From Streptomyces sp. SID13726 (GTDB lineage Bacteria; Actinomycetota; Actinomycetes; Streptomycetales; Streptomycetaceae): a stretch of 64,000 nt of DNA. The stretch spans positions 1-64,000 of the forward strand of contig NZ_JAAGLY010000030.1 in assembly GCF_010548375.1 (NCBI RefSeq). The letters are read 5' to 3'. A model generated the notes under the pieces. It had not been told where the DNA came from. It did no database searches and saw nothing but the letters and a program-made list of their open reading frames with translations. Shown in pieces: positions 19,176 through 27,229 of this stretch (its first letter is position 1; each line of letters starts with the position of its first letter). A program made the position numbers and the translations under genes.

Positions 19176-19787
19176 ATGATGCCTGCTGCGCGGGAATCGC
19201 TGCTGGACGCCGCTTACACGGCGTTGGCGCGCCGGCCGTGGTCCGCCGTGAGGATGGTGGATGTCGCGGCGGCGGCCGGGGTGTCCCGGCAGACCCTGTA
19301 CAACGAGTTCGGGAGCAAGGAAGGGCTGGCCCGGGCGCTGGTGCGCAGAGAGGCCGACGGCTATCTCGTCGGCGTCGACCGGGCGCTCACCGTGCACGGC
19401 GACGCGCGGGACCGGCTGACCGCCACCGCCGAGTGGACCACCGTCTCCGCCCGGGAGAACGCGCTCGTACGGGCCATGCTCACCGGCTGCTGGAGCGAGC
19501 GGCTGCCCTCGCCGACGCTCTCCGCCGTGCCGTCCTCCTCCGCCGTACCGGCACAGCGCCGGGCGGACGGACCGCTGCCGTCGCCCGGTGACTTCGTGGC
19601 GCTGGTGCGCGACCGTGCCGTCTCCGTGCTCTCCGGACCCGGCGCGCACAAGGCGGACGCCGCCGACCTCGCCCGCTCCTGCGAGCTGGCCGTCCGGCTC
19701 GCCCTGTCCTGTGTGGCCGCCCCGCCGGGTGAGGGCGGGGTCGGCGAGCTGGTGCGGAGCGCGCTGTACCGGCAGCCGGCGGTGTGA
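19176..19787 (+). CDS. TetR-family regulator
   Basis: A 203-residue protein with an N-terminal helix-turn-helix (VDVAAAAGVSRQTLYNEFGSK, residues about 25-45) and a ligand domain with no assigned partner. Two adjacent ATG codons (19176, 19179) follow GGGAGG. It is convergent with the SMR exporter gene, so it may control that exporter; this is inference from position only. Confidence 0.85.
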   Translation: MMPAARESLLDAAYTALARRPWSAVRMVDVAAAAGVSRQTLYNEFGSKEGLARALVRREADGYLVGVDRALTVHGDARDRLTATAEWTTVSARENALVRAMLTGCWSERLPSPTLSAVPSSSAVPAQRRADGPLPSPGDFVALVRDRAVSVLSGPGAHKADAADLARSCELAVRLALSCVAAPPGEGGVGELVRSALYRQPAV

Positions 19788-19819
19788 GCGGCACGCCCGG
19801 AGCCTGACCGGGGCCGGTG

Positions 19820-19903
19820 CGATGAGCCCGGCTGGCGCGACTGTTGTGACGGGCCCGACCAGCGCGGCTGTTGCGACGAGCCCGGCTAGTGCGACGAGCC
19901 CGA
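19820..19903. repeat. 27-bp degenerate tandem repeat across the SMR stop codon
   Basis: Read on the minus strand, the last codons of the SMR gene (TCGGGCTCGTCGCAC then TAG) recur three more times downstream of the stop as CCGGGCTCGTCGCAACAG, TCGGGCCCGTCACAACAG and CCGGGCTCATCGCACCGG, spaced about 27 bp apart. Confidence 0.7.
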
Positions 19904-20209
19904 CAGCTGGAGGCCGATCACGCCGATGATCACCAGGCTGATCGAGACGATCTTCAGCGTCGAGACCAGGTCGTCCAGGAAGATCATTCCGTAGATGGCG
20001 GTGCCCGCCGCGCCGATGCCGGTCCACACCGCGTACGCCGGGCCGACGTCCAGCTTCTTCAGGGACAGGGTCAGCAGGCCGAAGCTGCCGAGCGCGAAGA
20101 TGCAGAACGCGATCGTCGGCCACAGCCGGGTGAACCCGTGGGAGAGCTTCAGACACACGGCGAAACCGGTCTCGAGCAACCCGGCCACCACCACCAGCAG
20201 CCACGCCAT
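19886..20209 (-). CDS. SMR-family exporter, Gdx/SugE-like
   Basis: A 107-residue four-helix membrane protein. The conserved membrane glutamate is at position 13 (AGLLETGFAV), and the SugE/Gdx signature CLKLSHGFTRLWP follows. Members of this subgroup export guanidinium with proton antiport. No guanidine riboswitch is evident in the short leader. A single SMR gene works as a dual-topology dimer. Confidence 0.9.
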   Translation of the reverse strand: MAWLLVVVAGLLETGFAVCLKLSHGFTRLWPTIAFCIFALGSFGLLTLSLKKLDVGPAYAVWTGIGAAGTAIYGMIFLDDLVSTLKIVSISLVIIGVIGLQLSGSSH

Positions 20210-20288
20210 GTGCTGTCCTCCCGTATGTCCGGCTCGGTGCGATTATGCACTTACCGAACTCGCGTACAGCCAAACAACGCGGAGGTCA

Positions 20289-20330
20289 GTCGCCCGTGAT
20301 CCTCCGCACGTCGCCCGTGATCCTCCGTCA
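20289..20330. repeat. 21-bp tandem duplication at the rsgA stop codon
   Basis: Two copies of a 21-bp unit beginning GTCGCCCGTGATCCTCCG lie at 20289-20309 and 20310-20330. The second overlaps the rsgA stop (20328-20330). Confidence 0.85.
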
Positions 20331-21338
20331 GTCCCCCTCCGTCCGCTCCCGCGTGGCGAGCAGCCGCCGCAGGGAGTACAGCCGGGCCGGATCGGCGTGG
20401 CCCTCGGCCACCCACTCGTCCAGCGCGCAGTCCGGTTCGTCATGACTGCACGCGCGGGGGCAGTTCTCGGTTCCCGGTTCCAGGTCGGGGAACGCGTGGA
20501 TCACCCGGGACGGGTCCACGTGGTGCAGTCCGAACGACCGTACACCCGGCGTGTCGATGACCCAGCCGTCGTCGCCCTCCAGGGGCAGCGCGAGGGCCGA
20601 GGTCGTGGTGTGCCGGCCGCGGCCCGTCACCGCGTTCACATGACCCGTCACCCGGCGCCGGTCCTCGGGGACCAGGGCGTTGACCAGAGTCGTCTTGCCG
20701 ACGCCCGAGTGGCCGACGAACGCCGTGACCCTGCCGTCCAGTTGCTCGCGCACCCGGCCCGCCGCGTCGCCGTTCTCCAGCTCCTCGCGGCTGGTGACGA
20801 CGTAGGGGATGTCCAGGTCGCCGTAGAGCTCCAGGAGCTTGTCCGGCGGGGCGAGGTCCGACTTGGTCATGACCAGGAGCGGGGTCAGACCGCCGTCGTA
20901 GGCCGCGACCAGGCAGCGGTCGATGAGACGCGGGCGGGGTTCCGGGTCGGCGAGGGCGGTGACGATGGCGAGCTGGTCGGCGTTGGCGACGACCACCCGC
21001 TCGAACGGATCGTCGTCGTCGGCCGTACGGCGCAGGACCGACGTGCGCTCCTCGATGCGGACGATCCGCGCGAGGGTGTCCTTCTGGCCGGAGAGGTCGC
21101 CGACGATCGCCACCCGGTCGCCCACCACCGCGGCCTTGCGGCCCAGTTCGCGGGCCTTCATCGCCATCACGACCCGGTCCTCGACCAGGCAGGTCAGCCG
21201 GCCCCGGTCGACGGTCAGGACCATGCCCCAGGACGCGTCCTCGTGCTTGGGGCGGATGTGGGTGCGCGGCCGGTTGCCCTTGCGGTTGGGGCGGCTGCGG
21301 ATGTCGTCCTCGTCGGTGTGCTTGCCGTAGCGGCGCAT
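20328..21338 (-). CDS. rsgA: Ribosome small-subunit maturation GTPase RsgA
   Basis: A 336-residue circularly permuted GTPase. After an OB-fold come MTKSD (G4, 158-161), then GHSGVGKTTL (G1, 209-218), and last a zinc motif with CPRACSHDEPDC near residue 305. RsgA releases factors in late 30S assembly. The N-terminal 35 residues are very basic, suiting rRNA contact. It starts 11 bp after the aroA stop, so the two form an operon. Confidence 0.95.
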   Translation of the reverse strand: MRRYGKHTDEDDIRSRPNRKGNRPRTHIRPKHEDASWGMVLTVDRGRLTCLVEDRVVMAMKARELGRKAAVVGDRVAIVGDLSGQKDTLARIVRIEERTSVLRRTADDDDPFERVVVANADQLAIVTALADPEPRPRLIDRCLVAAYDGGLTPLLVMTKSDLAPPDKLLELYGDLDIPYVVTSREELENGDAAGRVREQLDGRVTAFVGHSGVGKTTLVNALVPEDRRRVTGHVNAVTGRGRHTTTSALALPLEGDDGWVIDTPGVRSFGLHHVDPSRVIHAFPDLEPGTENCPRACSHDEPDCALDEWVAEGHADPARLYSLRRLLATRERTEGD

Positions 21339-21349
21339 CGTCTACGTCC

Positions 21350-22675
21350 CTACGGCCTGTCGCTCCCGAGCATCCCGGCCCACAGGTCGGGGAAGTCCGG
21401 CAGGGTCTTGGCCGTCGTCGCGACGTTCTCGATGCGTACGCCCTCCACCGCGAGGCCGATGATCGCGCCCGCCGTGGCCATCCGGTGGTCCTCGTAGGTG
21501 TGGAAGGTCCCGCCGTGCAGGGTGCGCGGGCGGATGTGCAGGCCGTCGGCGGTCTCGGTGACGTCACCGCCGAGTTCGTCGATCTCCTTGGTGAGCGCGG
21601 CCAGCCGGTCCGTCTCGTGCAGCCGGAGATGCGCCACCCCGCGCAGGGTGGACGGGGAGTCCGCGAGGGCCGCCACGGCCGCGATGCCGGGGGTCAGCTC
21701 GCCGACCTCGCTCAGGTCGACGTCGATGCCGTGGATGCCACCCGAACCGGTGAACACCAGGCCGTACTCGGTGAGTTCGCAGGAGCCGCCCATCTCGGTG
21801 AAGATCTCCCGCAGCCGGTCGCCGGGCTGAGTGGTGCGGGCCGGCCAGTCCGGGATCACCACCTTGCCGCCGGTCACCAGGGCCGCCGCCAGGAACGGCT
21901 GGGCGTTGGAGAGGTCCGGCTCGACCGTGAGGTCCCGGCCCAGCAGGGCGCCCGGCGTGACCCGCCAGACGTTCGGCTCGCCGCCCGACTCCGGGGTGTC
22001 CACCTGGGCGCCGACCGCGCGCAGCATGTCGACGGTCATCCGGATGTGCGGCAGGGAGGGCAGCGAGCCGCCGATGTGGCGGACCTCGACGCCCTGGTTG
22101 AAGCGCGGGCCGCTGAGCAGGAGGGCGCTCACGAACTGGGACGAGCTCGATGCGTCGATCTCCACCGGGCCGCCGTCCAGCGCGCCGCCGCCGTGGACCG
22201 TCAGGGGGAGGGCGCCCCTGCCGTCGTCGTCGATACGGGCGCCGAGGACGCGGAGGGCGTCGATGACGCCGTTCAGGGGCCTCTCGTACGACCTCGGGTC
22301 GCCGTCGAAGCGGATGGGGCCGTCGGCGAGGGCGGCGACCGGGGGGAGGAAGCGCATGACGGTGCCGGCGTTGCCGACGTCCACGGTGGCGGGGCCGCGG
22401 AGGCCTGCCGGCAGGACGCGCCAGGTCTCGCCGGTGCCGGTGGGGCCCACTCCCTCCTCGATGCCCACGCCCATCTCGCGGAGGGCTGCCGCCATGAGGA
22501 GGGTGTCTCGGGAGCGGAGGGGGCGGCGTAGCCAGCCCGGTTCTGACGCCAGGGCCGCGAGCACGAGTGCGCGGTTGGTGACCGACTTCGACCCCGGGAC
22601 GTGGACTGTCGCGTCGACGGCTCCGCTTGCGTGGGGGGCGGGCCAGAGGGCGGTTTCTGCGGGGTTCAAAGCCAT
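21350..22675 (-). CDS. aroA: 3-phosphoshikimate 1-carboxyvinyltransferase (EPSP synthase)
   Basis: A 441-residue enzyme of the shikimate pathway that joins phosphoenolpyruvate to shikimate-3-phosphate. Visible motifs are VPGSKSVTNRALVLAAL near the N-terminus, GNAGTVMRFLPP (PEP site), the SSSQFVSALLLS segment and the LHETDRLAAL block. The length is normal. First gene of the aroA-rsgA pair. Confidence 0.96.
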   Translation of the reverse strand: MALNPAETALWPAPHASGAVDATVHVPGSKSVTNRALVLAALASEPGWLRRPLRSRDTLLMAAALREMGVGIEEGVGPTGTGETWRVLPAGLRGPATVDVGNAGTVMRFLPPVAALADGPIRFDGDPRSYERPLNGVIDALRVLGARIDDDGRGALPLTVHGGGALDGGPVEIDASSSSQFVSALLLSGPRFNQGVEVRHIGGSLPSLPHIRMTVDMLRAVGAQVDTPESGGEPNVWRVTPGALLGRDLTVEPDLSNAQPFLAAALVTGGKVVIPDWPARTTQPGDRLREIFTEMGGSCELTEYGLVFTGSGGIHGIDVDLSEVGELTPGIAAVAALADSPSTLRGVAHLRLHETDRLAALTKEIDELGGDVTETADGLHIRPRTLHGGTFHTYEDHRMATAGAIIGLAVEGVRIENVATTAKTLPDFPDLWAGMLGSDRP

Positions 22676-22720
22676 AGGGTCACTTTAGTAGGGGGTTGTG
22701 GGTTGAGTGCTGCGCCGTCG

Positions 22721-22775
22721 TGGCTGGTCGCGCCCCGCGGCGGAGCCGCTGATGGATACAGCCCCGCGCCCCTGA
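22721..22775. repeat. Dispersed intergenic GC-rich repeat, copy 2
   Basis: TGGCTGGTCGCGCCCCGCGG, a GGAGCCGCTGATGGATACAG-like centre, and CCCCGCGCCCCTGA. It shares its first part with copy 1 and its last part with copies 3 and 4. It lies between aroA and the M50 gene. Confidence 0.65.
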
Positions 22776-22796
22776 CGCCTGCCCCTTCGGGGCGCG

Positions 22797-23510
22797 TCAT
22801 ACCTCCAGGAGCCACCGGCCTCCACCTATGAGCGAACAGAGCGACACCGCGTGGAACAGGAACAGCCACAGACCCGCCGGGACGTGGGTCAGGCGGGAGA
22901 GCTGGTCCGCGTCCGAGTCGCCCGCGCCGCCCCTCGACCGCTTCGCCTGTAGCTCGAAGGCGGGGCGGACTCCGCCCAGCAGCAGGAACCAGACCACGGC
23001 GTAGGCGAAGGCCGCCTGGACCTGGGGGCCGGCGAGCCAGGAGACCACCACGAAGGTGCCGCCGGCGAGGATGACCGTCAGGGCGCCGTAGGCGTTGCGG
23101 ATCATGACCAGCATCGCCACGAGGAGGATGGTGGCCAGCCAGAGGAGCAGGGTGATGCGGCCGGCCGCCAGGAGGGCCGCGCCGCCCAGGCCCAGCAGCG
23201 GGGGAGCGGTGTAGCCGGCGGCCGCGGTGAGGATCATGCCGATGCCGTGCGGCTTGCCCCGGCTGACGGTGAGGCCGCTGGTGTCGGAGTGCAGCCGGAT
23301 GCCGGTCAGCTGGCGGCCGGTGCACAGGGCGATCAGTCCGTGGCCGCCCTCGTGGGCGATGGTGATCGCGTTGCGCGAGAGCCGCCACAGCGGATGCGGG
23401 ATCACTATCGCGAGCGACGCCACCATGGTGGCCAGCACCACCCACAGATCCGGGTCGGGCTGGGTGCCGATGAGCTCGTCCCACAGAGAGGTCGCTGTGC
23501 TGGTGTCCAT
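22797..23510 (-). CDS. M50-like membrane metallopeptidase
   Basis: A 237-residue membrane protein with about six hydrophobic helices. The metal-binding motif HEGGH lies at residues 53-57 after the first helix, followed by GLIALCTGRQLTGIRLHSD, the pattern of the M50B-like (PF13398) family. The ATG at 23510 is preferred to upstream codons, which add a soluble leader. It is divergent from the SRAP gene. The substrate is unknown. Confidence 0.85.
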   Translation of the reverse strand: MDTSTATSLWDELIGTQPDPDLWVVLATMVASLAIVIPHPLWRLSRNAITIAHEGGHGLIALCTGRQLTGIRLHSDTSGLTVSRGKPHGIGMILTAAAGYTAPPLLGLGGAALLAAGRITLLLWLATILLVAMLVMIRNAYGALTVILAGGTFVVVSWLAGPQVQAAFAYAVVWFLLLGGVRPAFELQAKRSRGGAGDSDADQLSRLTHVPAGLWLFLFHAVSLCSLIGGGRWLLEV

Positions 23511-23560
23511 GTTTCCGGGTGGCTCCCTCTCCTCGTACGGAGTCTGGCAGTGTGGCACGT

Positions 23561-24376
23561 ATGTGCGGACGGTATGCGGCCAGTCGTAGGCCCGAGGATC
23601 TCGCAGGAATCTTTGAGATCGAGAAGTGGGAACCCGAGGAGTCCTTGGAGCCCGACTACAACGTGGCCCCGACCAAGGAGGTCTATGCCGTCCTGGACCG
23701 CCCTCTTAAGGACGCCGACGACCCGCGGCCGGTTCGGCAGCTGCGGAAGCTGAAGTGGGGACTGGTCCCGAGCTGGTCGAAGACCCCCGAGGGCGCCGCC
23801 CGGATGATCAACGCCCGCGCGGAGACCGTGCACGAGAAGCCGTCGTTCAAGAGGGCCTTCGCCACCCGCCGGTGCGTCATCCCGGCCGACGGCTACTACG
23901 AGTGGGTCACCGGCACCCAGGAGCGCGATCTGGAGGTCGAGGGGAAGAAGAAGCGGCCGCGCAAGCAGCCCTACTTCGTGCTGCCCGCCGACGGCTCGGT
24001 CTTCGCGATGGCCGGGCTGTACGAGTTCTGGCGGGACAGGACCCTGCCCGACGACCACCCGCTGGCCTGGTGGGTGACCTGCTCCGTGATCACCACCGAG
24101 GCCGAGACGAGCCCGCTGGCCGTCTCCCCGGCCGACGGACCGCGCGCCCTCGCCGACATCCACCCCCGGATGCCGCTCATGCTCACCCCGGACCGCTGGG
24201 ACACCTGGCTCGACCCGTCCCGCACCGACGTGGAGGACCTGCGCTCGCTGCTCGCGCCGCCGCCCGAGGGGCTGATGCGCGCCTACCCGGTCTCCACCGC
24301 CGTCAGCAATGTCCGCAACAACGGCCCGGAGCTGCTGAAGGAACTCGAAGGACCCGAAGAGGGCACACTCTTCTGA
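23561..24376 (+). CDS. SRAP-domain DNA-protein crosslink protein (HMCES/YedK family)
   Basis: A 271-residue SRAP protein. It begins MCGRYAAS, so removal of Met exposes the catalytic Cys2 that crosslinks to abasic sites in single-stranded DNA. Downstream are the conserved YNVAPTK, WGLVPSW, NARAETV and ADGYYEW motifs and the active-site His in LADIHPRMPLML. The length fits the family. The start at 23561 is fixed by the need for Cys2. Confidence 0.95.
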   Translation: MCGRYAASRRPEDLAGIFEIEKWEPEESLEPDYNVAPTKEVYAVLDRPLKDADDPRPVRQLRKLKWGLVPSWSKTPEGAARMINARAETVHEKPSFKRAFATRRCVIPADGYYEWVTGTQERDLEVEGKKKRPRKQPYFVLPADGSVFAMAGLYEFWRDRTLPDDHPLAWWVTCSVITTEAETSPLAVSPADGPRALADIHPRMPLMLTPDRWDTWLDPSRTDVEDLRSLLAPPPEGLMRAYPVSTAVSNVRNNGPELLKELEGPEEGTLF

Positions 24377-24377
24377 C

Positions 24378-25007
24378 ATGACCTTCGAGATCATCGGCAC
24401 GGACGCGGGGGACGCCCGCGTCACCTGGCACAAGGCGAAGCGGGCACGGTTCGTCCTGGCTGTGAGCCACGGGGCGGGCGGGGGCGTCGAGGCGCGGGAC
24501 CTCCAGGCGCTCGCGCGGGTGCTGCCGGACCACGGGGTGACCGTGGCCCTGGTGGAGCAGCCCTGGCGGGTGGCCGGCAAGAAGCTCGCGCCCGCGCCGA
24601 AGACGCTCGACGTGGGGTGGCGCGGGATCTGGCCCGCGTTGGTGAAGCCCGGTCTGCCGGTGATCTCCGGCGGCCGCAGCGCGGGGGCCCGGGTCGCCTG
24701 CCGTACGGCCGTGGAGCTGGGCGCCGCCGCCGTGCTCGCCCTCAGTTTCCCGCTGCACCCGCCCGGCAAGCCGGAGAAGTCGCGCGCCGACGAACTGCTC
24801 GGATCCGGGGTGCCCACCCTGGTCGTCCAGGGAGGCAACGATCCGTTCGGGAAGCCCGAGGAGTTCCCGGACGGAGCCTTCGAACTCGTCGAAGTGCCCT
24901 ACGGCGATCACGGCTTCGCGGTGCCGAAGCGGGCGGAGATCACCCAGGAGGAGGCCGTGACGGTCATCACGGACGCGGTCGTGAAGTGGAGCGGGTCACT
25001 GGCGTGA
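24378..25007 (+). CDS. Alpha/beta-hydrolase family protein
   Basis: A 209-residue small alpha/beta hydrolase (dienelactone-hydrolase-like, PF20408 type). The nucleophile elbow is GGRSAGARVA, the acid is in VVQGGNDPFGK, and the catalytic His is in YGDHGFAVPK. It begins 1 bp after the SRAP stop and is co-transcribed with it. A 23-bp tandem duplication covers its stop codon. Substrate unknown. Confidence 0.85.
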   Translation: MTFEIIGTDAGDARVTWHKAKRARFVLAVSHGAGGGVEARDLQALARVLPDHGVTVALVEQPWRVAGKKLAPAPKTLDVGWRGIWPALVKPGLPVISGGRSAGARVACRTAVELGAAAVLALSFPLHPPGKPEKSRADELLGSGVPTLVVQGGNDPFGKPEEFPDGAFELVEVPYGDHGFAVPKRAEITQEEAVTVITDAVVKWSGSLA

Positions 25008-25025
25008 AGTGGAGCGGGTCACTGG
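24981..25025. repeat. 23-bp tandem duplication at the hydrolase stop codon
   Basis: A 22-bp sequence starting GTGAAGTGGAGCGGGTCACT occurs at 24981-25002 and again at 25004-25025. The first copy is coding (VKWSGSL); the gene stop lies at the start of the second. Confidence 0.9.
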
Positions 25026-25037
25026 GGTGACGGCCCG

Positions 25038-25063
25038 GGAATGTTGAGCGGTGGACCTCTGTT
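25038..25063 (+). promoter_or_regulatory. SigR-dependent autoregulatory promoter (sigRp2 equivalent)
   Basis: GGAAT at 25038-25042 and GTT at 25061-25063 with exactly 18 bp between them is a perfect match to the SigR consensus. A transcript from here would include the ATG at 25123 and so allow the long SigR' isoform. Confidence 0.9.
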
Positions 25064-25122
25064 GAGGCGGACAGAAGTGCTGAGAAACCAGCACCGACCG
25101 TCGTAGAGAGGAAGTCCGCCGC

Positions 25123-25287
25123 ATGGGTTCGACCTTCTGCCCGAGCCGCAGCAGCCGCGCTGACCTGGACTGGACGGTGCTGCGCGCGACCAAGGCCACC
25201 CCGATTCGAGGGGCGGCCGGGGTGGGTAGTCGTCTATCCTCCAATTCCGGTGGCACCGGTTTCGATGCTGCCCGGAATCTTGAGGAG
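25123..25287 (+). other. N-terminal extension giving the SigR' isoform
   Basis: An in-frame ATG at 25123, preceded by AGAGAGGAAG, would add exactly 55 residues to the 227-residue SigR. In Streptomyces coelicolor a 55-residue extended, unstable SigR' made from the induced promoter is known, and the length here agrees exactly. The extension is rich in Ser and Arg at the start (MGSTFCPSRSSRADLDW). Confidence 0.8.
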
Positions 25288-25971
25288 GTGGGTCCGGTCA
25301 CTGGGATCGACGCAGGGACCGACAACGGCCAGGCGGAGCAGCCCGAGGGCCAGGGCACGAGCACGGAGACCGACGCGGAGCGCACGGCGCGCTTCGAGCG
25401 GGACGCGCTCGAATTCCTCGACCAGATGTACTCGGCCGCCCTGCGCATGACGCGCAACCCGGCCGACGCCGAAGACCTGGTGCAGGAGACGTACGCCAAG
25501 GCGTACGCGTCCTTCCACCAGTTCCGTGAGGGCACCAACCTCAAGGCGTGGCTGTACCGGATCCTCACCAACACGTTCATCAACTCGTACCGCAAGAAGC
25601 AGCGTGAGCCCCAGCGCTCCGCGGCCGAGGAGATCGAGGACTGGCAGCTCGCCCGCGCCGAGTCGCACATGTCGACCGGTCTGCGCTCCGCCGAGTCGCA
25701 GGCGCTCGACCACCTGCCCGACTCGGACGTGAAGGAAGCGCTCCAGGCGATCCCCGAGGAGTTCCGCATTGCCGTCTACCTCGCTGACGTAGAGGGCTTT
25801 GCGTACAAGGAGATCGCCGACATCATGGGGACACCCATCGGTACGGTGATGTCCCGCCTGCACCGCGGCCGCCGTCAACTGCGCGGCATGCTGGAGGACT
25901 ACGCGCGTGAGCGCGGGCTCGTCCCGGCCGGTGCCGGAGAGTCGGACGAAGCGAAAGGCTCGGTCTCATGA
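25288..25971 (+). CDS. sigR: Thiol-stress ECF sigma factor SigR
   Basis: A 227-residue ECF sigma factor. Region 2 contains FLDQMYSAALRMTRNPADAEDLVQETYAKA and region 4 contains VYLADVEGFAYKEIADIMGT followed by the helix-turn-helix. The GTG at 25288 follows GAGGAG and gives the known length of SigR. SigR turns on thioredoxin, mycothiol and proteolysis genes under disulfide stress. It is followed at once by its zinc anti-sigma factor with a 4-bp ATGA overlap. The same frame extends upstream to 25123 (SigR'). Confidence 0.95.
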   Translation: MGPVTGIDAGTDNGQAEQPEGQGTSTETDAERTARFERDALEFLDQMYSAALRMTRNPADAEDLVQETYAKAYASFHQFREGTNLKAWLYRILTNTFINSYRKKQREPQRSAAEEIEDWQLARAESHMSTGLRSAESQALDHLPDSDVKEALQAIPEEFRIAVYLADVEGFAYKEIADIMGTPIGTVMSRLHRGRRQLRGMLEDYARERGLVPAGAGESDEAKGSVS

Positions 25972-26279
25972 GCTGCGGAGAGCACCACGAGACGGACTGC
26001 ACTGAGGTGCTCGATCATCTCTACGAGTTCCTCGACAGTGAGATGCCGGACGTCGACCGCGCCAAGTTCAAGCAGCACTTCACGGAGTGCTCGCCGTGCC
26101 TGGAGAAGTACGGCCTGGAAGAGGCCGTGAAGAAGCTGGTCAAGCGGTGCTGCGGTCAGGACGACGTGCCGACCGACCTGCGCGCCAAGGTCCTGGGGCG
26201 GCTCGACCTGATCCGCTCGGGACAGGCCGTGCCGGATCACGACGTGACGGCCGCGCCGGTGACACCGCAGGAGTCCTGA
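25968..26279 (+). CDS. rsrA: Zinc-binding anti-sigma factor RsrA
   Basis: A 103-residue ZAS-family anti-sigma factor. All redox and zinc residues known from Streptomyces coelicolor are at the same positions: Cys3, Cys11, His37, Cys41, Cys44, Cys61 and Cys62. Reduced RsrA with zinc holds SigR; disulfide formation releases zinc and SigR. It is translationally coupled to sigR. Confidence 0.96.
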   Translation: MSCGEHHETDCTEVLDHLYEFLDSEMPDVDRAKFKQHFTECSPCLEKYGLEEAVKKLVKRCCGQDDVPTDLRAKVLGRLDLIRSGQAVPDHDVTAAPVTPQES

Positions 26280-26314
26280 CCGGTCCTGAGCGTCACCGGC
26301 CGCCGTGCCGCCGG

Positions 26315-26334
26315 TCCCGCGGGGTACCGCGGGA
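26315..26334. terminator. Hairpin between rsrA and the first Roadblock gene
   Basis: An 8-bp perfect inverted repeat TCCCGCGG-GGTA-CCGCGGGA separates the convergent rsrA and Roadblock genes. Confidence 0.65.
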
Positions 26335-26700
26335 TCAGATCTCCAGACCGTTCTCGATCCGCTTGAGTCCGTGCCGGGCCAGCGCCAGGTTGCTGCGGGC
26401 CCGGTCGAGGGCGACGTAGAAGAAGAGCGCGCCGCTGCTGCTGGTGAGCGGGCGGATCAGGTGGTACTGCTTCCCGAGCGTGATCAGGATGTCCTCGATC
26501 ACGTCGTCCATGTCCAGCGAGGCCAGGGTGCGCATCTTCGCGCGCACCACCTCGGTGTTTCCCGCCGCCGCGAGTTCCAGGTCGAGGCCCTGACCGCCGC
26601 CGAGGGCGCCGAGCGACATGCCGCTGTCATAGTCCACGATCGCGGCGCCGATCGCGCCGTCCAGACCCATGGCTTCCTTGAGCGCGGTCTCGATGTTCAC
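26335..26700 (-). CDS. Roadblock/LC7-like protein 1
   Basis: A 121-residue soluble protein. GAIGAAIVDYDSGMSLG near residue 15 and the following alternating beta/alpha pattern fit the Roadblock/LC7 fold. The end is basic (RARSNLALARHGLKRIENG). The GTG at 26700 is chosen because GAGGAAA lies 4 bp before it; the upstream ATG at 26748 lacks one. It is divergent from the next Roadblock gene, with a 154-bp shared promoter region. Roadblock proteins usually regulate Ras-like GTPases; none is encoded here. Confidence 0.8.
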   Translation of the reverse strand: MNIETALKEAMGLDGAIGAAIVDYDSGMSLGALGGGQGLDLELAAAGNTEVVRAKMRTLASLDMDDVIEDILITLGKQYHLIRPLTSSSGALFFYVALDRARSNLALARHGLKRIENGLEI

Positions 26701-26854
26701 GGGTTTCCTCAATTCTTCCGTGCTGCTGACCGGTCGATGCTCGGCCAACTACGATCGACGCGAAGCGACTCGTGAGTCACTTAACGCCAACTTTGGTGTT
26801 TGTGACGGAACTTGTCGTTCAAAGTAGTGCGTGGTGTCTGACCGTGGAGGGCCA

Positions 26855-27229
26855 ATGGGGGAAAAGGCGACGGCGCTCCAGACCTCCCTGGACCGGCTGC
26901 TCGACGCCCCCGGAGTCACCGGTGTCGCCCTCGTCGACGCGGTGACCGGGCTTGTCTACGGCGCCGCCGGTGACGTCACCGAGGCCGGGGACGGCCCGGA
27001 GGCCTGCGAACTCGCCGCTCTCATCGTCGACCGGCTCGGTGCGGCCGGCGCGGAGGGCGAGCTGGAGAGCGTGGTGCTGACCAGCCGGCGCCGGCACCAG
27101 ATGCTGTTCTCCGTCGTACGGCCCACCGGTGACCCTCTGCTCCTCGCGGCCGGACTGGACCGCGACCGGGCCAACGTGGCGCTCGCTCTGCGCAGTCTCG
27201 GCGACCAGGTGGCCGAGGTGCTGGCGTGA
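26855..27229 (+). CDS. Roadblock/LC7-like protein 2
   Basis: A 124-residue protein with GVTGVALVDAVTGLVYG near residue 20 and the layout of a Roadblock domain, clearly a diverged relative of the gene on its left (RDRANVALALRSL aligns with RARSNLALARHGL). The ATG at 26855 follows GGAGG by 4 bp. Its stop overlaps the GTG of the next gene by 4 bp, so it heads a four-gene operon. Confidence 0.78.
   Translation: MGEKATALQTSLDRLLDAPGVTGVALVDAVTGLVYGAAGDVTEAGDGPEACELAALIVDRLGAAGAEGELESVVLTSRRRHQMLFSVVRPTGDPLLLAAGLDRDRANVALALRSLGDQVAEVLA

Noticed and set aside
20210..20290. Possible guanidine riboswitch before the SMR gene
   Set aside because: The leader is short and lacks the paired hairpins with ACGR loops of the known classes.
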